A DNA stretch of 64,000 bases from assembly GCA_013912105.1 (NCBI GenBank), contig JACERY010000002.1:1-64000 (forward strand), in the 5' to 3' direction. Below the pieces are notes generated by a model. It saw nothing but the letters and a program-made list of their open reading frames with translations. It ran no database searches and had not been told where the DNA came from. Below are positions 56,585 to 64,000 of this stretch, piece by piece. The stretch is from Acidimicrobiales bacterium (GTDB lineage Bacteria; Actinomycetota; Acidimicrobiia; Acidimicrobiales; UBA8592). Each line of letters begins with the position of its first letter. The first letter of the stretch is position 1. Position numbers and translations under genes: made by a program.

Positions 56585-57948
56585 AATTCTTCTTCCCAGA
56601 ATTTATGTGTTAGCCCGCGATTTACCAACTCATTACGAAATTCTAGCATCGCTGTATACGAGGGAAGAATGAATATTTCGCTATTCGAAGGTGTGTCAGC
56701 TAATAGGGAGTCTACGAGATGAGATGTTGAGATATTCACGTTAATTTGCCCTTGATCATAACCCCCATACATAAAACGAAGAGCTAAATCGTATGCTCGG
56801 TTACCGCCTAAATGAAGTGACTCAATTTTATGAAAAATTTTCTCGTAATCTACGTCCCAAATCCAACTAACATCTCGTCCGTCAGCTATTTGATCGTTTA
56901 GTAATATAGATAGGTGTATTTTTTCGTTATGGAGTAATAAAGTTTCAAGATTAGAATTAGCTCCAGTTGGGTTCTTGGCTAATAAGATTCTGAGTTTCTT
57001 ATCTTGCACTTTGATGCTTTCTGTTCTGCCAAATGCAGCATTGACCGAATAGATAGAAGCGCTTGCGTCTTTAGGTTTGATATCTAATTGTTGTGCAGTA
57101 GCGAAAGCAGCTAAAGCGTTGTACACATTATGCAGGCCCGGTAGTTTAGCTTCTACAAAAGTTTCCTGATTTCCGAACACTGCTTTAAAATTGATGCTTT
57201 CTACTCCGTTTAGTTCAATTTCGGTCGCTGCATAGTCAAGGTCAGGTCGAGAAAGACCACAGTCGCTGCATTCCCATTTTCCCATATGGCTGATAGTAAT
57301 TTGTTCATAATGGAGTGGGTTCCTGCAAATAGGGCATAAAGAAGAGTCAGCAGCATGCGGGATTGTTTCAAGCCCGTACTCTGTCTCGCCTAAGCCAAAG
57401 TAGATACAGTTTTGGTGTCCTAAAGAGGCAAATGCAAGAGAAGGGTCGTCAGCGTTTACAACTAAAGTGGTAGATGCAGGTAATTTCTGAATCATTGCTT
57501 TCCAATTTTTAATTATTGTTTCAAGCTCTCCGTATCTGTCTAGTTGATCTCGGAATAGGTTCAGAAGGACAATTGTGGTTGCTTCAAGTTCCTGAACTAC
57601 CTCAGGCAACACTGCTTCGTCAACTTCAAAGATTCCTAAATTCTGCTGAGGGCCCTTTGCTAGCAAGGTACTTGCTATGCCACTTTTAAGGTTTGCCCCT
57701 GAAGCATTTGATAGCCATGGTAGTTGGCTTTCATCTGCTATTTTGCTAAGAATTCTGGTCGTAGTTGTTTTCCCATTCGTTGCAGAAATAACAACTCGTC
57801 CATCTTGCAGGTCGGCCGCCATTCTGTGGATTGCTTTGGGGTCAAGTTTCAGGAGAACGAGCCCCGGGGCAGAAGTTCCCCCACCTTGCTGCAGCATAGG
57901 GGAGAGAAAAGCGATAGCTTTCGCGATTAATCGAGCAACGTAGCGCAT
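56581..57948 (-). CDS. murT: Lipid II isoglutaminyl synthase, Mur ligase-like subunit
   Basis: 455 residues. ATP site SATNGKTTTTR (55-65), central Mur-ligase domain and a four-cysteine zinc knuckle (C205, C208, C227, C230) inserted in the middle domain, which is the MurT hallmark, followed by the DUF1727-type C-terminal domain. It activates the Glu alpha-carboxylate for GatD. TAATAT lies exactly six bases before the ATG and starts the murT-gatD transcript. Confidence 0.94.
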   Translation of the reverse strand: MRYVARLIAKAIAFLSPMLQQGGGTSAPGLVLLKLDPKAIHRMAADLQDGRVVISATNGKTTTTRILSKIADESQLPWLSNASGANLKSGIASTLLAKGPQQNLGIFEVDEAVLPEVVQELEATTIVLLNLFRDQLDRYGELETIIKNWKAMIQKLPASTTLVVNADDPSLAFASLGHQNCIYFGLGETEYGLETIPHAADSSLCPICRNPLHYEQITISHMGKWECSDCGLSRPDLDYAATEIELNGVESINFKAVFGNQETFVEAKLPGLHNVYNALAAFATAQQLDIKPKDASASIYSVNAAFGRTESIKVQDKKLRILLAKNPTGANSNLETLLLHNEKIHLSILLNDQIADGRDVSWIWDVDYEKIFHKIESLHLGGNRAYDLALRFMYGGYDQGQINVNISTSHLVDSLLADTPSNSEIFILPSYTAMLEFRNELVNRGLTHKFWEEEL

Positions 57949-57954
57949 AGAGCG

Positions 57955-57960
57955 ATATTA
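57955..57960 (-). promoter_or_regulatory. Leaderless -10 element (TAATAT) for murT-gatD
   Basis: TAATAT, close to consensus, six bases (CGCTCT), ATG at 57948 on the minus strand. Confidence 0.55.
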
Positions 57961-58047
57961 CCTGTCTTGGAGCTTCAAATTAAGGTCACTCACGAGTTAG
58001 TTCGAATTGATTCGCGAGCTATTTGAATTTCTAACAGAACCATCACC

Positions 58048-59721
58048 TTATCTGATAAGTGGTTTGTACTTTATTCGTGTTGGCTGGTTTGTCCCACCGC
58101 GCTCTTTCCGAAGGTATGTTTCATATTCGCTAAAATTACCTTCGAACCATCGAACCTGAGATTCGCCCTCAAATGCGAGTACGTGAGTAGCAACTCTGTC
58201 AAGGAACCATCGGTCATGGCTGATGATTACTGCGCATCCAGCAAAATCTTCAAGTCCTCCTTCTAAAGCTCGGAGAGTGTCAACATCTAAATCGTTTGTG
58301 GGCTCATCTAAGAGAAGAACATTCGCTCCGCTTTTTAAGACCTTGGCTAGGTGCACTCGGTTTCTTTCTCCTCCTGATAGATCTCCAACTAGTTTCTGTT
58401 GATCCGATCCGCGGAAATTAAATGATGCAGTATAAGCCCTACCATGGACCTCCCTGCCTCCGATGATGAGGTTGTCGGTCCCTCCTGTTATCTCTTCGTA
58501 GACCGTCTTTTCTGGGTCAAGCGTCGCTCTAGACTGGTCGACGTAACCCAGATCAACGGATGGGCCGACCGTAATTGTGCCATCATCTGGGTTCTCATCG
58601 TTTGTTAAGAGCTTAAAAAGAGTTGTTTTCCCAGCACCATTCGCCCCGACAATGCCAACGATACCTGCTTTCGGAAGTGTGAAAGAAAGATCTTCTATAA
58701 GGAGTTTCTCCCCGAACCCTTTTGAAAGTCCTTTGACGTCGATAACAAGATCCCCAAGTCTCTGATCTACTGGAATATTTATCTGAAGTTCTTTATCGTT
58801 ACGATCTTGAGCCTTTGATTCTGATAATAATTTATCGTAGGCAGCTAACCTTGCTTTCCCTTTTGCTTGGCGAGCTTTTGGTGCCATCCGAACCCATTCA
58901 AGTTCTCTGGCTAAGGTCCTCTGTCTAGCTTGGTCTCGACCCTTCTCATCAGATAGACGCTGTTCTTTCTGTTCAAGCCAACTTGAATAGTTCCCTTTGT
59001 ATGGTATGCCTTTCCCACGATCAAGCTCAAGAATCCACTCAGCTACGTTATCTAGGAAATATCTATCATGCGTGATGGCTACAACAGTTCCAGTGTAATC
59101 ATTTAAAAACCTCTCTAACCATGCTACTGATTCTGCGTCTAGGTGATTTGTTGGTTCATCGAGAAGGAGCAAGTCTGGTTTTGATAAAAGTAATTTGCAC
59201 AGTGCTACTCGACGGGTTTCACCCCCTGAAAGATTTAATACTTCTGCATCGCCGGGCGGCAGCCTAAGTGCATCCATAGCGATCTCAACCATACGCTGAA
59301 GGTCCCAAGCTCCTGCAGCTTCAATTTTTCCTTCTAGGTCAGCTTGCTCTACGCCCAACTTGTCAAAATCAGCTTCTGGGTCTGACCAAGCAGCTAAAAC
59401 ATTATCGTATCGTTCAAGCAAAGCGGCAATTTCGCCAACTCCATCCATAACATTTCCCAGAACGGATTTAGAAATATCCAGAGCGGGTTCTTGAGGAAGG
59501 TAGCCAACTGTAAAGGGAGGGGTAAGTCGAGCTTCACCAGAGTATCCATCATCTAATCCAGCCATTATCTTTAGTAATGATGATTTTCCAGCACCATTCA
59601 TCCCTAAGACTCCAATTTTTGCACCTGGGAAGAAAGAAAGACTGATATCTTTGAGAACTTCACGATCTGGGGGGTAGAAACGCGAACATTTATGCATTGT
59701 GAAGATGTATTCTGCAGCCAC
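58048..59721 (-). CDS. ettA: Energy-dependent translational throttle protein EttA (ABC-F)
   Basis: 557 residues, the typical EttA length, with two ABC domains: [20 protein letters not shown] and [12 protein letters not shown] in the first; [24 protein letters not shown] and [11 protein letters not shown] in the second, joined by a charged linker ([13 protein letters not shown]). ABC-F proteins act on the ribosome E site. GTG start with TAGTCT six bases upstream. It is divergent from the HAD hydrolase. Confidence 0.94.
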   Translation of the reverse strand: MAAEYIFTMHKCSRFYPPDREVLKDISLSFFPGAKIGVLGMNGAGKSSLLKIMAGLDDGYSGEARLTPPFTVGYLPQEPALDISKSVLGNVMDGVGEIAALLERYDNVLAAWSDPEADFDKLGVEQADLEGKIEAAGAWDLQRMVEIAMDALRLPPGDAEVLNLSGGETRRVALCKLLLSKPDLLLLDEPTNHLDAESVAWLERFLNDYTGTVVAITHDRYFLDNVAEWILELDRGKGIPYKGNYSSWLEQKEQRLSDEKGRDQARQRTLARELEWVRMAPKARQAKGKARLAAYDKLLSESKAQDRNDKELQINIPVDQRLGDLVIDVKGLSKGFGEKLLIEDLSFTLPKAGIVGIVGANGAGKTTLFKLLTNDENPDDGTITVGPSVDLGYVDQSRATLDPEKTVYEEITGGTDNLIIGGREVHGRAYTASFNFRGSDQQKLVGDLSGGERNRVHLAKVLKSGANVLLLDEPTNDLDVDTLRALEGGLEDFAGCAVIISHDRWFLDRVATHVLAFEGESQVRWFEGNFSEYETYLRKERGGTNQPTRIKYKPLIR

Positions 59722-59727
59722 ATCTTG

Positions 59728-59733
59728 AGACTA
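59728..59733 (-). promoter_or_regulatory. Leaderless -10 element (TAGTCT) for ettA
   Basis: TAGTCT, six bases (CAAGAT), GTG at 59721 on the minus strand. Confidence 0.5.
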
Positions 59734-59791
59734 TCTTGCTTCAAAGTAATTGTAGGTCAATCAAAAAATATGTTTAACAGCAATAGACGCC

Positions 59792-59797
59792 TATGAT
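59792..59797 (+). promoter_or_regulatory. Leaderless -10 element (TATGAT) for the HAD hydrolase
   Basis: TATGAT, one mismatch from consensus, six bases (CATATA), GTG at 59804. Confidence 0.55.
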
Positions 59798-59803
59798 CAT
59801 ATA

Positions 59804-60451
59804 GTGTTCAAAGCCGTGTTATTTGATTTTGGTGGAGTTATAACAACTAGCCCATTTGACGCTTTCAGCGCGTATGAGAATGAGATCAAAGCCCCACAGG
59901 GGTTTATACGAAAAATTAATAGCACAAACCCTGACTCAAATGCTTGGGCCAAATTTGAGCGAAATGATATCTCAAAGAAAGAATTTAAGAGGCTATTTGA
60001 AATTGAAGCATCGCACTTTGGTCAATCTATTGATGCTGACCGTGTCCTTAAATGTCTTGAAACTACCATTCGTCCCAAAATGGTTCAATTGGTTAAGGAT
60101 TTAAGTAGCCACTATATAGTAGGGATTCTCACAAATAATTTGCAGGAGAATACTGATAAAAATAATGATAAGAAAGCAGGGCCAACAGGCCATATTTCTA
60201 GTGTCTCGAGTTATGTTGATGGCATATTTGAATCATCCAAGCTAGGTGTGAGAAAACCAGAACCGAAGTTCTACAAAATAGCTTGTAATACATTAAATGT
60301 TGAACCAACTGATTGCGTTTTCTTGGATGATCTTGGTATAAATCTGAAACCCGCAAAGAAAATGGGTATGACTACTATTAAAGTTGTCAATGAAGAACAG
60401 GCTCTTAGGGACATCAGATTTGTCCTAAATGAAACGACCGGAAGTCAATAG
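59804..60451 (+). CDS. HAD-superfamily hydrolase
   Basis: 215 residues. HAD motifs: VLFDFGGVI (the second Asp position is Gly, as in the epoxide-hydrolase-N group), GILTNNL, the SSKLGVRKPEPKFY lysine and VFLDDLGINL. The FDFGGV form resembles the N-terminal phosphatase domain of soluble epoxide hydrolase and bacterial relatives; loss of the usual acid/base Asp makes phosphatase activity uncertain. GTG start supported by TATGAT six bases upstream. Confidence 0.85.
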   Translation: MFKAVLFDFGGVITTSPFDAFSAYENEIKAPQGFIRKINSTNPDSNAWAKFERNDISKKEFKRLFEIEASHFGQSIDADRVLKCLETTIRPKMVQLVKDLSSHYIVGILTNNLQENTDKNNDKKAGPTGHISSVSSYVDGIFESSKLGVRKPEPKFYKIACNTLNVEPTDCVFLDDLGINLKPAKKMGMTTIKVVNEEQALRDIRFVLNETTGSQ

Positions 60452-60467
60452 GTAAGGTAGTTAAAAA

Positions 60468-61253
60468 ATGCGTATCGTTACGTGGAATGTGAATTCTTTA
60501 AAAGCAAGAATGCCGAGGGTCGTTGAATGGATTGAATTTATGAGTCCAGACGTTCTCTGTATGCAAGAAACAAAACTTGCCGACGATAGTTTTCCGACAG
60601 AAGTATTTCAAAATATGGGCTATGAAAGCATTCACCATGGCGAAGGGAGATGGAATGGGGTTGCGATCCTAAGCCGTATCGGTCTTGAAGATGGCACTGT
60701 CGGTTTTCAAGATGGAGATGGACCTGATCAAGATGCAAGAATTGTATGGGCCACTTGTGGGGGAGTTCGCATAGCTAGCGCCTACATACCAAACGGACGT
60801 GAAGTAGGCCATGACCATTATCAATACAAGCTTAATTGGCTAAGCCGACTACGAGCACACTTAGAGAACAACCACTCGCCAGATGAAAACTTAGCTTTAC
60901 TCGGTGATTTTAATGTTGCTCCAGAAGACCGTGATGTTTGGGATATGCAAGCATTTGAAGGAGCAACGCATGTCAGTGAACCCGAACGGAAAGCATTTAA
61001 TAATATTCTCGAATGGGGTTTAGTAGATACCTTACGTGAAAGTTATCCCGACACAGATGGTATGTATACCTTCTGGGATTACCGGCAAGGCAGTTTTTAT
61101 AAACGTCATGGGATGCGAATAGATTTTGTTCTTAGCTCCAACTCTCTCTTCAATGAATTAGAAGTTGTAATGGTTGATAGAAATGCCCGCAAAGGTGAGA
61201 AACCTTCGGACCATGCGCCTCTGCTCGCAGATTTCAATCAAAGTAGCAGGTGA
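60468..61253 (+). CDS. xthA: Exodeoxyribonuclease III
   Basis: 261 residues. TWNVNSLKARMPRVVEWI, MQETKLADD, LLGDFNVAPEDRDVW, a FWDYRQGSFYKRHGMRIDFVL segment and KPSDHAPLLADF form the complete exonuclease-endonuclease-phosphatase active site. It repairs abasic sites in DNA. It follows the HAD gene by 16 bp. Confidence 0.93.
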   Translation: MRIVTWNVNSLKARMPRVVEWIEFMSPDVLCMQETKLADDSFPTEVFQNMGYESIHHGEGRWNGVAILSRIGLEDGTVGFQDGDGPDQDARIVWATCGGVRIASAYIPNGREVGHDHYQYKLNWLSRLRAHLENNHSPDENLALLGDFNVAPEDRDVWDMQAFEGATHVSEPERKAFNNILEWGLVDTLRESYPDTDGMYTFWDYRQGSFYKRHGMRIDFVLSSNSLFNELEVVMVDRNARKGEKPSDHAPLLADFNQSSR

Positions 61254-61258
61254 TGTAG

Positions 61259-63364
61259 CTAGATTTTTCTCGCAAGATCTTCGCTACCTGGAAGTTCGCC
61301 AATAGGTCCGATTATCGTTAATTGATCATCTGCTAAGAGTTTTGTTTCTGGATCAGCACGCAGGACTTTGCCGCCCCTATTTATAGCTTCAATGTGAAGG
61401 TCAGAATCTAAATTAATTTCACCTAGCGTTCTTCCAATGAGAATTCCGATAGCGGTTTCAGGGAGCAGAGGGTATTGTCCTATTTCCAAGCCGGGGAGAA
61501 GCGCCTGCTTGACCTCTGCTTCATGAGTAGCATCAGATGAAACAGCAGATTCATCATCATGGAGATAAGCGGCGAGTTCGCCAGCTAATCGCAGTGCCCG
61601 GCCAGGTTTATCTGAAGTTCCCGCTAAAAAGAAAAGGGCGTTGACACGTTCATTTCTGCCTCCCCACTCTGATGGAATAACTATTCCACTATCACATCTG
61701 ACGATAACCAGATGGTCATCGTCAGCGTCCTCAAAGAATGCAACGGGAGTAGCAGTGGGGTGTGTATCTGACGGCTGAATCCAAAGAGATCCTGTTTCTA
61801 GGAAGCAATCATTGACCTTCTCAGCATCAATACCTATTCGTTTCCCAAGGACTTGAGACGCGCGCGTTGCAGCAACTTCGATGTCGCCATCAGATTCAAC
61901 AGAAATTACAGCTGCCCGAGCAATAAGTCCTGCATAGTCATCCTCCGACCGGAGTCCATGACTTTGCATAGCAGCTGAGATTTCTCTATCTACGCTTTTA
62001 TCAGCCGCTTTCCCCAGACGTTCAAAAATATGGTGGATTGCTCCTGCTGATTGTGTAACTTTCTTTTTTCCTATGAGGTAGTACCAAAGTAAAGTTAGCA
62101 CCGTAGCCCCGCAAACCAATAGGAGTGGGAAAGCCCCTAACTTAAAAATCAGATAAATGGATATAGCGATTCCAATAATTTGTGTGAATGGGTAAAGGGG
62201 TGTTCGGAAACCAGGGGCATAGGAAGAAATCTTCGCGGACCGAAGAATGATCACGGCTAGATTCACTAACCCAAGTTTCACCAGAACAAAAGCACTCGCT
62301 AGTTTCGCTATTGCTCCTGCCCCAAATGCGACAACAATAAATGCCATACCTGCTCCGGTTAGGATTATGCCCCATAACGGAGTACCAAACTTGGTCATTT
62401 CCATGAATTTCGGACTCATCAGGCCATCTCTGCTCATAGCCATTGGATAGCGAGCCGCTGCGAGAATTCCTGCGTTAGCAGCCGATGCAAATGCAGCAAG
62501 TGCAGCAGCGATAACGAAACCAGCACCAACTGCTGGCATAAACATCTCTGCAGCTGTATGGAGCGGCGCTTCGTCAATAATTAGATCATTTGCAGGGACT
62601 GCTGCGACCGCCACTAGAACACCGATGGTATAAACGACTGTGCTAACTACTAATGAGATCATTACGCCAAGAGGAATATTGCGAGAAGGGTCCTCAACTT
62701 CTTCAGCGATGCTAGCAACTTTTGTTAAACCACCGTAACTGACGAATACCAGGCCAATAGCAGCTATGAAACCACTTGAACCGCTGGTGAAGAATGGATC
62801 GAGTTCTCCCATACCCGATGACGTTTCAGGGAGGCCTGTGATCATAAACCACCCCATAATTGCTAATAGGAAAGCGACCATACCCATTTGAATTGAAGCG
62901 CTAGTTTTTGATCCGATAATATTCAGACCCGTGAAGAAGGCGATAAGACAGATAGCCGTTGGCTTTGCAGGCAAGTCAACAATTAGATTGAGGTAGGCAC
63001 TCATTCCAACAAGGGCGAACGCATCCTTCATAACAAGTGAGACCCACGTTGAGACACCGCTTAATGTTCCCCCTGCAGGTCCTAAAGCCCGAGCTAGAAA
63101 GTAGTACAAACCTCCAGCTCGTGGCATGGCGGTTGATAATTCTGAAACGCTGAGCATAGCTGGAACGGCAAGCAAGCCTGCGACTAGGTAAGCAATAACA
63201 GCAGAAGGACCTGCTTTATCTACTGCAAAACTAGGAAGAAAAAATAGGCCGGCGCTTATCGTGCCACCTGTACTCAGCACAAAAACATGTCTGAGGCCAA
63301 GAGACCTTTTCAGATCAGAGGCAGATGAGTCCTTATCGGGCATGCCAAAGAATAGCAATTTCAC
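61259..63364 (-). CDS. APC-family amino acid permease with EIIA-like and RCK-C regulatory tail
   Basis: 701 residues. The first ~430 residues form about 12 membrane helices of the amino acid-polyamine permease family (STGGTISAGLFFLPSFAVDKAGP, SYGGLTKVASIAEEVEDPSRNIPLG). The cytoplasmic tail has a region resembling PTS EIIA type 2 (~470-610) and a TrkA-C/RCK-C domain at the end (LGEINLDSDLHIEAINRGGKV, ADDQLTIIGP). The tail may sense a ligand and gate transport. GTG start. Substrate unknown. Confidence 0.88.
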   Translation of the reverse strand: MKLLFFGMPDKDSSASDLKRSLGLRHVFVLSTGGTISAGLFFLPSFAVDKAGPSAVIAYLVAGLLAVPAMLSVSELSTAMPRAGGLYYFLARALGPAGGTLSGVSTWVSLVMKDAFALVGMSAYLNLIVDLPAKPTAICLIAFFTGLNIIGSKTSASIQMGMVAFLLAIMGWFMITGLPETSSGMGELDPFFTSGSSGFIAAIGLVFVSYGGLTKVASIAEEVEDPSRNIPLGVMISLVVSTVVYTIGVLVAVAAVPANDLIIDEAPLHTAAEMFMPAVGAGFVIAAALAAFASAANAGILAAARYPMAMSRDGLMSPKFMEMTKFGTPLWGIILTGAGMAFIVVAFGAGAIAKLASAFVLVKLGLVNLAVIILRSAKISSYAPGFRTPLYPFTQIIGIAISIYLIFKLGAFPLLLVCGATVLTLLWYYLIGKKKVTQSAGAIHHIFERLGKAADKSVDREISAAMQSHGLRSEDDYAGLIARAAVISVESDGDIEVAATRASQVLGKRIGIDAEKVNDCFLETGSLWIQPSDTHPTATPVAFFEDADDDHLVIVRCDSGIVIPSEWGGRNERVNALFFLAGTSDKPGRALRLAGELAAYLHDDESAVSSDATHEAEVKQALLPGLEIGQYPLLPETAIGILIGRTLGEINLDSDLHIEAINRGGKVLRADPETKLLADDQLTIIGPIGELPGSEDLARKI

Positions 63365-63388
63365 AGCTCTAACTAAAGTTATAACGAA

Positions 63389-64000
63389 TTAATCCTCTGA
63401 TAGGAGCTCTAGAATTTGCCCGCCGAATCTGCTAATGATTGAAGGACTCAGACCTGAGATTAAAACAAGTTTTTCCATGGAATCAGGCATTTCTTCAATT
63501 AATTCCTCTAAAACAGCATCCGAAAGAATATTCTCAGGTGAAGTATCATTAACCCTTGCGATACTTGAACGAAGTTCTCTTAAGAGATTGAGCCTTTCCT
63601 CATACGAGAAATCTTCGGGTTCAATGAGATGACCTGCTCGCCATTGTGAGCGAAAATCTCGGATCTTTTTAGCTAATTCTTTCGGTGTTTGCGTAAGTGT
63701 AGGCTTCGGAGATTGGTTTAAGGCTGAGATTAATTCTTTAAGGAAAATAGATGGTTTTCTTTCCCTGTTACTGCCAAAGCGTCGGTTTCTAGACCATGAA
63801 AGATGAATTTCATCTTCAGCTCGGGTTAAAGCAACGTAGAGCAGGCGCCGTTCTTCGTCTCTTTCACTTTGACTAACGGCATGAGCGATTGGTACAAGCC
63901 CGTCTTCTAGACCGCTTATATGAACAACTTTCCACTCAAGACCCTTTGAGGCGTGAAAGGTTAAAATCTTTACAGCCTCGCTACTTCTGTCATTATTCGC
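63389..64000 (-). CDS. UvrD-like helicase, C-terminal part (5' end outside window)
   Basis: The last 203 residues are visible; the gene runs off the right edge. Helicase motif V-VI sequences are present: ILTFHASKGLEWKVVHI and EERRLLYVALTRAEDEIHLSW. A C-terminal helical region (LISGLSPSIISRFGGQIL) looks like an HRDC domain, as in actinobacterial UvrD2. It is a superfamily 1 DNA helicase for repair. It starts 25 bases past the permease gene on the same strand. Confidence 0.88.
   Translation of the reverse strand, partial: ANNDRSSEAVKILTFHASKGLEWKVVHISGLEDGLVPIAHAVSQSERDEERRLLYVALTRAEDEIHLSWSRNRRFGSNRERKPSIFLKELISALNQSPKPTLTQTPKELAKKIRDFRSQWRAGHLIEPEDFSYEERLNLLRELRSSIARVNDTSPENILSDAVLEELIEEMPDSMEKLVLISGLSPSIISRFGGQILELLSED

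Overview
The window looks like a chromosomal piece of a low-GC (about 40% GC by eye), probably marine, actinobacterium of the Acidimicrobiia type. Markers for that placement are the mismatch endonuclease NucS, mycothiol S-conjugate amidase (Mca), a CofC/FbiD-like enzyme of coenzyme F420 synthesis together with three F420/luciferase-like oxidoreductases, the MurT/GatD lipid II amidation pair, and many genes that seem to be transcribed without a 5' leader. No rRNA, tRNA, phage, insertion sequence or CRISPR array was seen.

Layout. 1-3 kb: the 3' end of a membrane-anchored protein with 63-bp Asp-rich tandem repeats, a small anchored protein and an MFS exporter. 3.1-12.1 kb (plus strand): a tightly coupled eight-gene operon coding for an FAD subunit, an XdhD-like molybdenum hydroxylase whose N-terminal 2Fe-2S domain has lost nearly all its cysteine ligands, an SDR, an SsnA-like aminohydrolase, XdhC, the selenium-hydroxylase maturation pair YqeB/YqeC, and an LLM-family oxidoreductase. 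12.1-33.4 kb (minus strand): dihydropyrimidinase/hydantoinase, creatininase-like protein, 8-oxoguanine deaminase, DUF2237 protein, amidase, a second LLM enzyme, a second SsnA-like protein, a second (fused, cysteine-complete) hydroxylase, two carbamoylase-type hydrolases, a complete BMP-type nucleoside ABC importer, a conventional three-subunit xanthine dehydrogenase and a phosphoribosyltransferase. Together these 30 kb form an island for uptake and breakdown of purines, pyrimidines, hydantoins or related N-heterocycles.

33.5-64 kb is mostly housekeeping: SerA-like dehydrogenase with a DUF1015 partner, PIG-L deacetylase, CofC, GpsA, RNase HII, Nfu-N protein, dodecin, thioesterase, Mca, SCP2 protein, 3-hydroxyacyl-CoA dehydrogenase, PAP2 phosphatase, geranylgeranyl reductase, VanW protein, NucS, CysQ and CysDNC (sulfate activation), a rhomboid-like protein, GatD/MurT, EttA, a HAD hydrolase, exonuclease III, an APC permease with regulatory tail, and the C-terminus of a UvrD-like helicase.

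How the parts fit. The importer would bring in nucleosides or bases, deaminases and the molybdenum hydroxylases would oxidise them, and the hydantoinase/carbamoylase/amidase enzymes would open and strip the rings. Two separate units share the composition Mo-hydroxylase + SsnA-like deaminase + LLM oxidoreductase, and one of them carries YqeB/YqeC; this suggests a selenium-dependent molybdenum hydroxylase pathway linked to a flavin/F420 step. A second result is a regular TANNNT-N6-start arrangement in front of at least fifteen genes, which points to leaderless transcription and corrects several start codons.
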